Shown here piece after piece: positions 54,634-63,694 of a DNA stretch of 64,000 nt (its first letter is position 1; each line of letters opens with the position of its first letter). Both the position numbers and the translations under genes were made by a program. The stretch is from CAVPDA01 sp963702495. GTDB taxonomy: Bacteria; Pseudomonadota; Gammaproteobacteria; Burkholderiales; Rhodocyclaceae. Under the pieces are notes generated by a model that worked only from the letters and a program-made list of their open reading frames with translations, did no database searches and had not been told where the DNA came from. The stretch is from assembly GCA_963702495.1 (NCBI GenBank), contig CAVPDA010000003.1, positions 310,001 through 374,000 on the forward strand. The letters are read 5' to 3'.

Positions 54634-55392
54634 TCAACCCCGCGACGCCGCCTGCAGGATGCCGAGCACGGCGCCGGCCGGATCGACGAACGCGGCGATG
54701 CGGCCGACGTCGGGAATGTCGGTCGGCGGCAGGACGACCTCGGCGCCCAGTTCCTTAGCTTGGGCAGCGATGGCGTCGCAGGCCGCCACCGCCACGTAGG
54801 GAATCCAGAACGAGCCGGACTCGGGCTTGGGGGTGGCCATCAGCCCGGCGCGCGGCTTGTCGCCGTGATGGAGGACGTAGTAGGTGCCCTTGTCGGCCAT
54901 GTCCCAGGCTTGGCGCACGTATCCGAACACGTCCTCGTAGAAGGCCAGGGCCGCGGCAGTGTCGGTGGTCATCAGTTCGTTCCACGTCCAGTCGCCGGCG
55001 GCAACCTGGGGCGCCTCCGGCCGGTCGCCTTCGGCGCCCTTCCAGATCGAGAACACCCCGCCGGTGGGGTCGGCCAGCGTCGCGGCGCGGCCCACCGGCC
55101 CGAAGTCCGTCGGCGGCATCAGAATTCTGGCCCCCGCCGCCTGGGCGCGGGCGGCGGTGGAATCCACGTCGGACACCGATAGATAGCCCATCCAATGGCT
55201 CGGCACGCCGGGCATGGCCTGGCGATAGCCGCCGATGCCGTCGGCGCCGTTCATGATCATGTGGTAGGTGCTGCCGCCGACAGGAACGCCGTCCGACTTC
55301 CAGCCGAACAGGGTGTCGTAGAAGCGGCGCGCGCCGGACACGTCGTGGGAAACGTGCTCGAACCAGACGAACTTGCCGTGGGTGTAGGCCAT
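54634..55392 (-). CDS. VOC (glyoxalase/bleomycin resistance) family protein, two domains
   Basis: A 252-residue protein with two vicinal-oxygen-chelate domains, each beginning with a FYxxxFG helix: ARRFYDTLFGWKSDG and ALAFYEDVFGYVRQA. Each ends with a DPxGxxxxI strand: ADPTGGVFSIWKG and VDPAGAVLGILQ. The metal-ligand candidates His and Glu are in WFEHVSHD and TWNELMT. The subfamily is like the 27-kDa antigen Cfp30B/CFP32 group. Cytoplasmic; substrate unknown. Confidence 0.88.
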   Translation of the reverse strand: MAYTHGKFVWFEHVSHDVSGARRFYDTLFGWKSDGVPVGGSTYHMIMNGADGIGGYRQAMPGVPSHWMGYLSVSDVDSTAARAQAAGARILMPPTDFGPVGRAATLADPTGGVFSIWKGAEGDRPEAPQVAAGDWTWNELMTTDTAAALAFYEDVFGYVRQAWDMADKGTYYVLHHGDKPRAGLMATPKPESGSFWIPYVAVAACDAIAAQAKELGAEVVLPPTDIPDVGRIAAFVDPAGAVLGILQAASRG

Positions 55393-55470
55393 GGAGCCCT
55401 CCAGGTCGGACCGGGGCGACGCCCCTGCTTCACCATAGCCCAGCCTGGCGGCGCCTGCCGCGCGGCGGCG

Positions 55471-56268
55471 TTATGCGCCGTTCACGCCGGAGCCGCTGCA
55501 GGGAACGCGGTAGTTGTCCTGCGTCATGAGGTCAACGCCGCAGCTCAGGTTCTCCACCCAGTCGATGAAGCGCTCGACCATGGGCCGGCCCTCGAAACGG
55601 CTGCCGTGCTGGGGCACGATCATGGAGATGTCGAGGCTGCGCGCCATGTTGGCCCAGAAGCGGCAGACCCGGTTGGAAGCCATGTAGCGGCGGTGAAAGC
55701 CCACCATGAAGCGCAGGTGGGCGTCGAAGTCCCGCACCGGCTCGCCGGCGAGTTCCTGCGGCACGAGGGAGGCACCGAGATCGCCGGAGAACAGGATCCT
55801 GGACACCGGATCGTAGAACTGGAAGTTGCCTTCCGAATGCAGAAAGTGGGCCGGTACCGCCTTGAGCGCGCACTTGCCCAAGGGAATGTCACCGCCCTCG
55901 TCGGGAATGCCGATGATGCGGCCGAGGTTCACGTTGCCGGTGGTGAAATGCGGGACGAAGCGCCCCCACAGCCGCGATATGGCGAGACGGCAGGGCGTGG
56001 ACACGAACCAGCGGTTGACCGAGGCAATGACGTCGGGATCGGTATGGGAGGCCAGGATGTACTTCAGGTCCCGCGTCGGGACGAATTTCTGCATCGCCAG
56101 CAGCAGGGCGTTGTAGGTCATGCCGCCGCCCGGATCGATCAGCGCCGCCTCGCCATCGTCGATGACTAGGAACTGGTTGCACTGGATGGGCGCATCACCC
56201 TGCTCCTCCACCAAATCGTGGAATGCAAGACAGATGTGCTTGCCGTCCCTGTAAAGCTCGACTGCCAT
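55471..56268 (-). CDS. MBL-fold (ODP/flavodiiron-like) metalloprotein
   Basis: A 265-residue metallo-beta-lactamase-fold protein resembling the oxygen-binding diiron domain of flavodiiron proteins, without a flavodoxin domain. The usual HxHxDH is replaced by SHTDPDVIAS (H-x-D-P-D), close to the ODP pattern H-x-E-x-D. Further ligands may be in VPAHFLHSEGNFQFYD, FSGDLGASLVP and IVPQHGSRFEG. Such stand-alone ODP proteins act as redox or signal sensors. It lies 141 bp from the GspE-type gene. Confidence 0.82.
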   Translation of the reverse strand: MAVELYRDGKHICLAFHDLVEEQGDAPIQCNQFLVIDDGEAALIDPGGGMTYNALLLAMQKFVPTRDLKYILASHTDPDVIASVNRWFVSTPCRLAISRLWGRFVPHFTTGNVNLGRIIGIPDEGGDIPLGKCALKAVPAHFLHSEGNFQFYDPVSRILFSGDLGASLVPQELAGEPVRDFDAHLRFMVGFHRRYMASNRVCRFWANMARSLDISMIVPQHGSRFEGRPMVERFIDWVENLSCGVDLMTQDNYRVPCSGSGVNGA

Positions 56269-56408
56269 TAACGCCTCGTGTTGCGGTTTGGGCCCCTGCC
56301 GGGCTCGCAGGCCGCCGCCGCGATCTGCATTTCGTGGCGGCGGGCGGGGTCCATTCTATCGGCGTTCCGCCCGGCTGCGCGCACTATTCGCGCCGCGCCC
56401 CAGGATGG

Positions 56409-58211
56409 CTAATTGGCCTGCGCCGGCGGCGCGACCTTCATCACTTCGTCGAGCGTGGTAACACCGGCGGCGATCTTCATGGCGCCGCTCACCCGCAGCG
56501 GCTTCATGCCCTCACGATAAGCCAGCTCGCGCAGGACAGCCAGGTCGGTGGACGGGGTGACCCGCTTCTTCATCTCCGGCGACATGAGCAGGATCTCGTA
56601 CAGCCCGACGCGGCCCAGGTAGCCGGTCATACGGCATTCGAGGCAGCCCACGGGCTGGTACAGCCTGGCCGGACGCGCCGCCTTCCACGGCGCGACGATG
56701 TCCGTCCAGGCCTTCTCGTCCTCGACGCGCTGCGCGCCCGAGGCGCTCTTGCAGTGTGGGCAGAGGGTGCGCACCAGGCGCTGCGCCATCACGCCGAGCA
56801 GAGTGGAGTTGAGCAGATAGGCCGGCACGCCGAGGTCGAGCAGGCGCGTGACGGCCGTGGGCGCGTCGTTGGTGTGCAGGGTGGACAGCACGAGATGGCC
56901 GGTCAGCGCCGCCTGGATCGCCATCTCGGCCGTTTCCAGGTCGCGAATCTCGCCCACCATGATGATGTCCGGGTCCTGGCGCATGAAGGCGCGGATGCCC
57001 TGGGCGAAGCTCATGTCGATGCCGTGCTGCACCTGCACCTGGTTGAAGGATGGCTCGATCATCTCGATCGGGTCCTCGATGGTGCACACGTTCACCTCGG
57101 GCGTGGCGAGCAGCTTCAGCGTCGAATAGAGGGTCGTGGTCTTGCCGGAGCCGGTGGGACCGGTGACCAGGACGATGCCGTTGGGCTGGCGCGTCATCTC
57201 GTTCCAGCGCGCGACGTCGTCTTCGGAGAAACCCAGTTCGGAGAAATCCCGCACCAGGACCTCGGGATCGAAGATGCGCATCACCATCTTCTCGCCGAAG
57301 GCGGTGGGCAGGGTGGACAGGCGCAGTTCCACCTCCTGGCCTTCGAGGGTGCGCGTCTTGATGCGGCCGTCCTGGGGGCGGCGCTTTTCCACCACGTCCA
57401 TGCGGCCGAGGATCTTGATGCGGCTCGTCATCGCCGTCAGCACCGGCGCCGGGATCTGGTAGACCTGGTGCAGCACGCCGTCGATGCGGAAGCGCACGAT
57501 GCCCAGATCGCGCCGCGGCTCGATGTGGATGTCGCTGGCGCGCTGCTCGAAGGCGTACTGCCACAGCCAGTCCACGATATGGACGATGTGCTGGTCGTTG
57601 GCGTCGAGCTGACGATTGGCCTTGCCCATTTCCACCAGCTGCTCGAAGCTGGACACCCCCGCGGCGCTCTTGTCGCCCGCCTGCACCGCCTTCTTGATGG
57701 ATCGGGCGAGGTTGTAGAACTCCACCAGGAAGCGGCTGATGTCGACCGGGCTGGCGATGACGCGCTTGATGTCCTTGCGCAGGATGGGCTTGAGCTCGTC
57801 CTCCCACTCGCGCACGAAGGGCTCGGCGGTGGCGATCACCACCTCCTTGGTCGTCACCCGGATCGGCAGGATCTTGAAGCGCGCCGCATAGGCGTTGGAC
57901 ATCACGTCGGTCACGGTGGAGAAGTCGATGCGCAGCGGATCGATGTGGACATACTCCAGGCCGGCGAATTGGGCCAGCCATTCGGCCAGCGCATCCAGGG
58001 TCAGGATCTTGTGCGGCGGCTGCGCCGACTTCAATTTCTGGTCGGCGACGATCACCAGGGGATGGGTATCGCCGCGGAAATAGCGACGCTCGCGTTGCAG
58101 CGCCGCGGCATCCTCCGCCCTTACCAGACCGTCGGCGACCAATGCGTCCAGCACGTCGTGCAGGGTGAGGCGGCGCTCGGTCTGGGCACTGCGGCTGTGG
58201 ACGCTGGACAT
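56409..58211 (-). CDS. GspE/PilB-type secretion ATPase
   Basis: A ~600-residue type II secretion/type IV pilus ATPase. The N1 domain is followed by the N2 domain and the catalytic core: Walker A GPTGSGKTTTLYS, Asp box TIEDPIEMIEPSFNQVQV, Walker B ILxxDPD-type QDPDIIMVGEIRDLETAEMA, and His box LSTLHTNDAPTAVTRLLDLG. A zinc-binding tetracysteine, CPHCKS...CLECRMTGYLGRVG, is intact. I chose the ATG at 58211; 58274 is a possible longer start. No other pilus or secretion genes adjoin it, so it is an orphan. Confidence 0.9.
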   Translation of the reverse strand: MSSVHSRSAQTERRLTLHDVLDALVADGLVRAEDAAALQRERRYFRGDTHPLVIVADQKLKSAQPPHKILTLDALAEWLAQFAGLEYVHIDPLRIDFSTVTDVMSNAYAARFKILPIRVTTKEVVIATAEPFVREWEDELKPILRKDIKRVIASPVDISRFLVEFYNLARSIKKAVQAGDKSAAGVSSFEQLVEMGKANRQLDANDQHIVHIVDWLWQYAFEQRASDIHIEPRRDLGIVRFRIDGVLHQVYQIPAPVLTAMTSRIKILGRMDVVEKRRPQDGRIKTRTLEGQEVELRLSTLPTAFGEKMVMRIFDPEVLVRDFSELGFSEDDVARWNEMTRQPNGIVLVTGPTGSGKTTTLYSTLKLLATPEVNVCTIEDPIEMIEPSFNQVQVQHGIDMSFAQGIRAFMRQDPDIIMVGEIRDLETAEMAIQAALTGHLVLSTLHTNDAPTAVTRLLDLGVPAYLLNSTLLGVMAQRLVRTLCPHCKSASGAQRVEDEKAWTDIVAPWKAARPARLYQPVGCLECRMTGYLGRVGLYEILLMSPEMKKRVTPSTDLAVLRELAYREGMKPLRVSGAMKIAAGVTTLDEVMKVAPPAQAN

Positions 58212-58274
58212 GGCGGGGCGCGGTTCCCTGGGAATGGTGCGCCCGACTATAGCCGACTCAGGAACAGGGCTCAA

Positions 58275-58614
58275 CGACGCGCGCCCCGCAATTGACTCAG
58301 GTCAAACCCTCTTCCCTGCTCAGGTCTAGCCTTGGAAGCCTTGCCAATCGTGGTTCCCCGCTGCAAGATCGTCATCGTGCCGACCAAGCTCACGATCTCG
58401 CGCTCCACCACCCTGCCGCCGGCCGCGGCCCCCCTGAATTCCATCGTTCCTGCCCGGGACCGCGCCGGCCATCCGGCGGCACCGCAATTTCCGGAGAAGA
58501 CTGCAGGCGCTCAAGCGATCCGCGCTCTACGCGTTTCGCTTCACGCCCAGCGCCAGACAGTCCCCGGTAGAGAAGCAGAGACATCCGCTTTCTTCCATAA
58601 ATAGGGGAAAACTA
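58275..58614 (+). other. Intergenic region upstream of the first rpfF
   Basis: The 340 bp between the divergent GspE-type gene and rpfF hold no gene that I can support. The last 20 bp before the ATG are AT-rich (CATAAATAGGGGAAAACTA), with GGGGA as the probable ribosome-binding site. No clear -35/-10 pair or operator was seen. Confidence 0.4.
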
Positions 58615-59511
58615 ATGCTGACCAAGACCCGCGGCCGCCCACAACTGCGTGCGGTGCCCGGTGTCGGCCGCGCGGCGGTGCGTCCGCCGAGGCTGCTGAA
58701 CACGGGCTCGCTGCGCGCGGAGTACGACGCCGAACAACGGGCCGTCTGGATGTACATGTGTCCGGAGGGGCGGCCCTGCTTCAGCGCCCATCTGTTGGGT
58801 GACATCCTCGCCCAGCAGCACGCCGTAGCCGAGGAACCGGAGGGTGTCGATTTCGTCGTTCTGGCATCCGCCGTGCCGAACGTCTTCAACCTGGGCGGCG
58901 ATCTCGATCTGTTCCGCACCCTTGCCCTGGCGAAGGACGAGGCGGGTCTGGTGCGCTACGCCGAACATTGCGCACGCGCGGTGCACAGCGCGGCGCGGGG
59001 CCTCGACGCCGGCATCGTGACGGTCGCCGTGGTGCAGGGCGATGCGCTGGGCGGCGGCCTGGAGGCGGCGCTCGCCTGCAGCATCGTGGTAGCGGAGCGA
59101 GGCGCAAAGATGGGCTTCCCCGAGATCCTGTTCAACCTGTTTCCTGGCATGGGTGCCTACAGCCTGGTGACGCGCAAGGTCGGACCGCGCATTGCCGAGG
59201 ACCTGATCACCAGCGGCCGCGTATTGAGCGCCGAGGAAATGCACCAGATCGGGCTGGTGGACTATCTGGCGGAGAAAGGAATGGGCGAGCGCGTGACGAG
59301 GAACGTCATCAGCGACAAAGCCTGGACCCTGAATGGCTACCGCTCGTTCCAGATGGCGAAGCTGCACTCCTACCTCGCCGTGCCTTATCGCGAACTGCTC
59401 GAAATCGCCCGGGAATGGGCGCGGGCCGCCTGCCGCCTCGACGCACGCGACCTGAAAATGATGGAACGGCTGGTTCGCGCCCAGGAACGCCTGACCGGAC
59501 GCCCCGCCTGA
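58615..59511 (+). CDS. rpfF: RpfF-type DSF synthase (crotonase fold), copy 1
   Basis: A 298-residue crotonase-fold enzyme of the RpfF family, which makes cis-2-enoic diffusible signal factors from acyl-ACP. The two catalytic glutamates are present 20 residues apart: E150 in LGGGLEAAL and E170 in MGFPEILFNLFPGMGAYS, as in Xanthomonas RpfF. The oxyanion region VPNVFNLGGDLDLFRTL is typical. It starts at the ATG at 58615. A second, diverged copy follows 409 bp downstream. No rpfC or rpfG genes are in the window. Confidence 0.88.
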   Translation: MLTKTRGRPQLRAVPGVGRAAVRPPRLLNTGSLRAEYDAEQRAVWMYMCPEGRPCFSAHLLGDILAQQHAVAEEPEGVDFVVLASAVPNVFNLGGDLDLFRTLALAKDEAGLVRYAEHCARAVHSAARGLDAGIVTVAVVQGDALGGGLEAALACSIVVAERGAKMGFPEILFNLFPGMGAYSLVTRKVGPRIAEDLITSGRVLSAEEMHQIGLVDYLAEKGMGERVTRNVISDKAWTLNGYRSFQMAKLHSYLAVPYRELLEIAREWARAACRLDARDLKMMERLVRAQERLTGRPA

Positions 59512-59920
59512 CTTGATGCCGGGTCGCGGGAGAACCCCCTCCTGGCCCGGTTCCGCCGCGCGCAGGCGCCAGCGCCCGGCGCGCGCTGCCGCCGCTGCAT
59601 TCCCCTGTGGCCCCCGCCTCCGGTTCGGTTCAACCGACCTTGATTCCCGCTCATTTGCCGAAATTGCGGGAACTTACCCTCTTATTTTCGTGAATTAATG
59701 CCGCTATATCTGTGGCATCCTTCGCGCGAGGCAGCGCGGCCCGCACAGATAACATCGCTTTTCCGCGCCCAGCGCATCCGAAAAGGTCGGCCTCGGCCGA
59801 CCGGAAGCGTGTGCAGGCCGCAACAGGTTCCAGCGCTCCCCGCCGGGGTGGACGCAGAGCCAGCCCCGACGAGAGATCAGCGTAACGGATGCGCGGGCGC
59901 GTAACGAGAGGAGATAGATC
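59512..59920 (+). other. Spacer between the two rpfF genes with dyad
   Basis: A 409-bp spacer with no supported gene. It has an inverted repeat TTCCCGC (59644-59650) / GCGGGAA (59666-59672) directly before an AT-rich stretch (CTTATTTTCGTGAATTAATG). This may hold a promoter and operator for the second rpfF. Next to the ATG is AGAGGAGAT. No terminator is obvious after the first rpfF. Confidence 0.4.
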
Positions 59921-60886
59921 ATGCTCTATGGCGTCACCCCCCGTCCTGCCTTCCGCCTGGAACCCAATCAGCACGTATCGAATTCTTCCCCGATTACCCG
60001 AAGAAGCACCGTCCGCACCGAATACGACGCCCAGCGCCGCGCCCTCTGGCTGTACATGTCGCCGCGGCCACGGCCCTGCTTCACGCCGGATCTTCTCGCG
60101 GACATCCTGGCGGCCCAGGACGACCTGAGGCGGGACGCGGCGAACGTGGACTTCTTCGTCGCCGCCTCGGACATCCCCGGCGTGTTCAACCTGGGCGGCG
60201 ACCTGAACCTGTTCCAGCGCGCCGCCGCCGCCAGGGACGCCGCCGGCCTCATGCACTATGCCGAGCGCTGCGTGCAGGCGCTCTACGGACCGATCTCGGG
60301 CTTCGGCTCCGGCATCACCTCGATCGCGCTGCTGCAGGGCGACGCCCTGGGCGGCGGGCTGGAGGCTGCGCTGTCCTGTCACATCGTGGTGGCCGAACGC
60401 GGCGTGAAGATGGGCTTTCCCGAGATCATGTTCAACCTCTTCCCCGGCATGGGCGCCCTCAGCTTCGTCGCGCGCCGTGCCGGCCAGCGCGTCGCGGAAC
60501 GGCTGATCCTCGACGGCGAGATCCTCCCGGCCGAGGAAATGCACGAACTCGGACTGGTGGACCACCTGGCCGAGAAAGGCGAAGGCGTCGAACTGGTGCA
60601 GGAACTGATCCGCCGGCGCTCCCGTGCCAGCAACGGCCTGCGCGCGTTCCAGCGCGCCCGCATGCACACGCCGCTGAGCGTACCTTACGAGGAACTTCTG
60701 GCAGTGACGCGGGAGTGGGTGGACGCCGCCTGCCGCCTGGAGTCACGCGATCTGCGCATGATGGATCGCCTGGTCAAGGCCCAGGACCGGCTCATCGGCG
60801 CAACGGCCACAGCGACGGAACCGGAGTTCGCGCTCGCCGGCGCGAAAGCCACGGTGAGGGAACCGGAAATGGCGCTCGCTGCCTAG
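59921..60886 (+). CDS. rpfF: RpfF-type DSF synthase, copy 2, with C-terminal repeat tail
   Basis: A 321-residue paralogue of the preceding gene. The glutamates are conserved: E148 in LGGGLEAAL and E168 in MGFPEIMFNLFPGMGALS. Both copies share the framing TEYDAQRRALWLYM and the C-terminal RLESRDLRMMDRLVKAQDRL. Copy 2 has a distinct N-terminus and a unique ~25-residue tail containing the imperfect repeat TEPEFALAGAKA / REPEMALAA. The start at 59921 follows GAGAGGAG. A bidirectional terminator follows. Two intact synthases suggest either two signals or separate regulation. Confidence 0.87.
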   Translation: MLYGVTPRPAFRLEPNQHVSNSSPITRRSTVRTEYDAQRRALWLYMSPRPRPCFTPDLLADILAAQDDLRRDAANVDFFVAASDIPGVFNLGGDLNLFQRAAAARDAAGLMHYAERCVQALYGPISGFGSGITSIALLQGDALGGGLEAALSCHIVVAERGVKMGFPEIMFNLFPGMGALSFVARRAGQRVAERLILDGEILPAEEMHELGLVDHLAEKGEGVELVQELIRRRSRASNGLRAFQRARMHTPLSVPYEELLAVTREWVDAACRLESRDLRMMDRLVKAQDRLIGATATATEPEFALAGAKATVREPEMALAA

Positions 60887-60933
60887 AAACCCGCGCCGCC
60901 ACCCGGCACCACGCCGGGTAGGAACCCCAAGGG

Positions 60934-60960
60934 AAAAAGGCGACCCTGGGTCGCCTTTTT
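60934..60960. terminator. Bidirectional terminator between rpfF copy 2 and htpG
   Basis: A GC stem GGCGACCC (60939-60946) / GGGTCGCC (60948-60955) flanked by AAAAA (60934-60938) and TTTTT (60956-60960). It serves the plus-strand rpfF transcript and the minus-strand htpG transcript, which converge here. A second small hairpin (ACCCGGC/GCCGGGT, 60901-60919) precedes it. Confidence 0.92.
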
Positions 60961-60979
60961 CGTTCTCACACGAGCCCTC

Positions 60980-62956
60980 TCAACCCGGCAGGATGATGCG
61001 GCTCTCCGCCCCGCTCATCTCCAGCATGAGCTGATTCACGCGCCGGACGAATCCGGCCGGGTCGTCGAGCTGGCCGCCCTCCGCCAGCAGTGCCTGGTCG
61101 AACAGCACGGCGGCCCAGTCGTCGAAGCGCTTTTCCTCATACTTGAGCCGCAGGACCACCGGATGCTTGGGATTGACCTCCAGGATCGGCTTGGAAGTCG
61201 GCACCTTCTGGCCGGCCGCCTTCAGGATGCGCGCCAGGTTGCCGGTCATATCGTAGTCGTCCGCCACCAGGCAGGCGGGAGAATCGGTGAGGCGATGGGT
61301 GACGCGCACGTCCTTGACCCTTTCTCCCAGGCTCGCCTTCACCTTCTCGATCAGATCCTTGAGTTCGTCGCCTTCCCGTTCCTGCTCCTTCTTCTCCGCT
61401 TCGTCTTCCAGCTTGCCCAGATCGAGGCCGCCCTTGGCCACTGAAACGAGCTGCTTGCCGTCGAACGCGGTGAGATTGCCGACCAGCCACTCGTCCACCC
61501 GATCGGAGAGCAGCAGCACTTCGATGCCTTTCTTGCGGAAGACCTCCAGGTGCGGGCTGTTCTTCGCCGCGTTGAAGGAGTCGGCCGTGATGTAATAGAT
61601 CTTGTCCTGGCCTTCCTTCATGCGCGACACATAGTCGGCGAGGGCGACGCTTTCCTCTTCCGTGTCGTGGTGCGTGGAGGCGAAGCGCAGCAGCTTGGCG
61701 ATCTTCTCCTGGTTGGCATGGTCCTCGCCCACGCCTTCCTTCAGCACGCGGCCGAACTCCTTCCAGAAGGTGGTGTACTTCTCCTTCTGCCCGGCGTCCC
61801 CGCTCCCCGCCAGATCCTCCAGCAGACCGAGCACCTTCTTCGTGCAGCCGGCGCGGATCGCCTCGATATCCTTGCTCTCCTGCAGAATCTCGCGCGAGAC
61901 GTTGAGCGGCAGGTCGTTGGAATCCACCACGCCGCGCACGAAGCGCAGATAGACCGGCAGCAACTGCTCGGCGTCGTCCATGATGAACACGCGGCGCACG
62001 TAGAGCTTGATGCCGTGGCGCTGCTGGCGGTCCCACAGATCGAACGGCGCGCGCGACGGGACGTAGAGGAGCTGGGTGTATTCCTGCCGCCCCTCCACCT
62101 TGGCGTGCACGTAGGCGAGCGGCGGCTCGAAATCGTGGCCGACGTGCTTGTAGAACTCCTGGTACTGCTCCTCGGTGATCTCCGACTTGGGCCGCGCCCA
62201 CAGGGCGCTGGCCTGATTCACCGTCTCGTCCTCGGCGCTGACGACCTGCTCGCCCTTGTCCTTGTCCCATTCCTCCTTCTTCATGACAATGGGCTGAACG
62301 ATGTGGTCCGAGTACTTGCGGATGATCTGCCGCAGCTGCCAGCCGGAGAGCAGGTCGTCGGGCTTCTTCGCCGACTCTTCCGCCGACTCGTCGCGCAGGT
62401 GCAGGATGACCTCGGTGCCGCGCTGGGGCCGCTCCAACGGCTCCACCGTGTACTCGCCCGCCGTGTCGCCGGTCATGGCGCATTCCCAGCGCACGCCCTG
62501 GTCCGCCGGCAGGCCGGCGCGGCGCGTCAGCACCGTCACCTTGTCGGCGACGATGAAGGACGAATAGAAGCCGACGCCGAACTGGCCGATCAGGTGGGCG
62601 TCCTTCTGCTGGTCGCCGGTGAGGCTGCCGAAGAACTCCCGGGTGCCCGACTTGGCAATGGTGCCGAGTTGCTGCACCGCCTCGTCGCGCGACATGCCGA
62701 TGCCATTGTCCGCAACGGTGATGGTGCGGGCAGCCTTGTCGAAGGCGATGCGGATCTTGAGGTCGGGATCGGTCTCGAACAGGCCGGGATTGTTGAGTGC
62801 CTCGAAGCGCAGCTTGTCGCAGGCGTCGGAAGCGTTGGAAATCAGTTCGCGCAGGAAGATCTCCCGGTTGCTGTACAGGGAGTGGATCATCAGGTGCAGC
62901 AGCTGCTTGACTTCGGCCTGGAAGCCGAGCGTTTCTCTTGCGGTTGCGGTGGTCAT
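60980..62956 (-). CDS. htpG: Molecular chaperone HtpG (bacterial Hsp90)
   Basis: A 658-residue dimeric ATP-dependent chaperone. The N-terminal GHKL ATPase has FLRELISNASDACDKLRFEAL, ADNGIGMSRDEAVQQLGTIAKSGT and LIGQFGVGFYSSFIVADKV. The middle domain has RRVFIMDDAEQLLPVYLRFVRGVVDSNDLPLNVSREILQ, and the C-terminal dimerisation domain is present. The start was set at the ATG at 62956 (MTTATARETLGFQAEVKQLL). Full length, no frame problems. Confidence 0.97.
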   Translation of the reverse strand: MTTATARETLGFQAEVKQLLHLMIHSLYSNREIFLRELISNASDACDKLRFEALNNPGLFETDPDLKIRIAFDKAARTITVADNGIGMSRDEAVQQLGTIAKSGTREFFGSLTGDQQKDAHLIGQFGVGFYSSFIVADKVTVLTRRAGLPADQGVRWECAMTGDTAGEYTVEPLERPQRGTEVILHLRDESAEESAKKPDDLLSGWQLRQIIRKYSDHIVQPIVMKKEEWDKDKGEQVVSAEDETVNQASALWARPKSEITEEQYQEFYKHVGHDFEPPLAYVHAKVEGRQEYTQLLYVPSRAPFDLWDRQQRHGIKLYVRRVFIMDDAEQLLPVYLRFVRGVVDSNDLPLNVSREILQESKDIEAIRAGCTKKVLGLLEDLAGSGDAGQKEKYTTFWKEFGRVLKEGVGEDHANQEKIAKLLRFASTHHDTEEESVALADYVSRMKEGQDKIYYITADSFNAAKNSPHLEVFRKKGIEVLLLSDRVDEWLVGNLTAFDGKQLVSVAKGGLDLGKLEDEAEKKEQEREGDELKDLIEKVKASLGERVKDVRVTHRLTDSPACLVADDYDMTGNLARILKAAGQKVPTSKPILEVNPKHPVVLRLKYEEKRFDDWAAVLFDQALLAEGGQLDDPAGFVRRVNQLMLEMSGAESRIILPG

Positions 62957-63055
62957 GGGTCTCTCCACGGAATGACCGGGGAAGTATGGGGACGGCGGGC
63001 CGGTTTTCAAGCCCGGGGCCGCGCCGGCGCCTCGGCTGCGCAGCAGCGGTGCACG

Positions 63056-63607
63056 TCAGAGGTAACGCACACCGAGGATCTCGATCTCGCGCAGTCCGGC
63101 CGGGCTCTGGAAGCGCACCACGTCGCCCGCCCGCGCCTTGAGCAGCGCGCGCGCCAGCGGCGAAATCCAACTGATGCGGCCGGACCCGGCGTCGGCCTCA
63201 TCCACCCCGACGATCTGGAAGGTCTGCTCGCCGCCTTCCCCGCTCGCGTCGCTCAGAGTGACGGTGGCGCCGAAGAACGCCTGGTCCACATTCTGCTGCT
63301 GGGCGGGGTCCACCACCACGGCGGACTCGATGCGCTTGAGCAGGAAGCGGATGCGCCGATCGATCTCGCGCAGCCGCTTCTTGCCATAGATGTAGTCACC
63401 GTTTTCCGAGCGGTCGCCATTGGAGGCGGCCCAGGCCACGACCTGGACGAGATCGGGGCGCTCCCTTTCCACCAGGTGCTTGGCCTCCGTCTTCAGCGCC
63501 GCATAGCCGCGCGCCGTCATGTAGTTGACGGTGCCTGGCGGCAACCCGGAGGGGGCTTCGAGTTCCTCGTCTTCCTGGTCGGTTTCCCGGGTGAAGGCCT
63601 TGCTCAT
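63056..63607 (-). CDS. greB: Transcription elongation factor GreB
   Basis: A 183-residue factor that stimulates RNA cleavage in backtracked RNA polymerase. The coiled-coil tip acidic motif is in ASNGDRSENGDYIYGKKRLREIDRRIRFL, where GreB-specific YGKKRLREID separates it from GreA. The C-terminal FKBP-like domain has FGATVTLSD and RISWISPLARALLKARAGDVV. The start was set at the ATG at 63607 (MSKAFTRE). It ends 99 bp before htpG's start. Confidence 0.95.
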   Translation of the reverse strand: MSKAFTRETDQEDEELEAPSGLPPGTVNYMTARGYAALKTEAKHLVERERPDLVQVVAWAASNGDRSENGDYIYGKKRLREIDRRIRFLLKRIESAVVVDPAQQQNVDQAFFGATVTLSDASGEGGEQTFQIVGVDEADAGSGRISWISPLARALLKARAGDVVRFQSPAGLREIEILGVRYL

Positions 63608-63694
63608 GTCGGTGGGCGGCTGGCTCGGATCAACCAATGGTAGAAGCCGTACCGGCTCCTGACAAGGCGCGGCCTCGCACTGCCCTGCCCAACA

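Noticed and set aside
59698..59904. A 68-codon ORF in the spacer between the two rpfF genes
   Set aside because: No ribosome-binding site, no recognisable family and it runs through the promoter-like region; coding is not supported.
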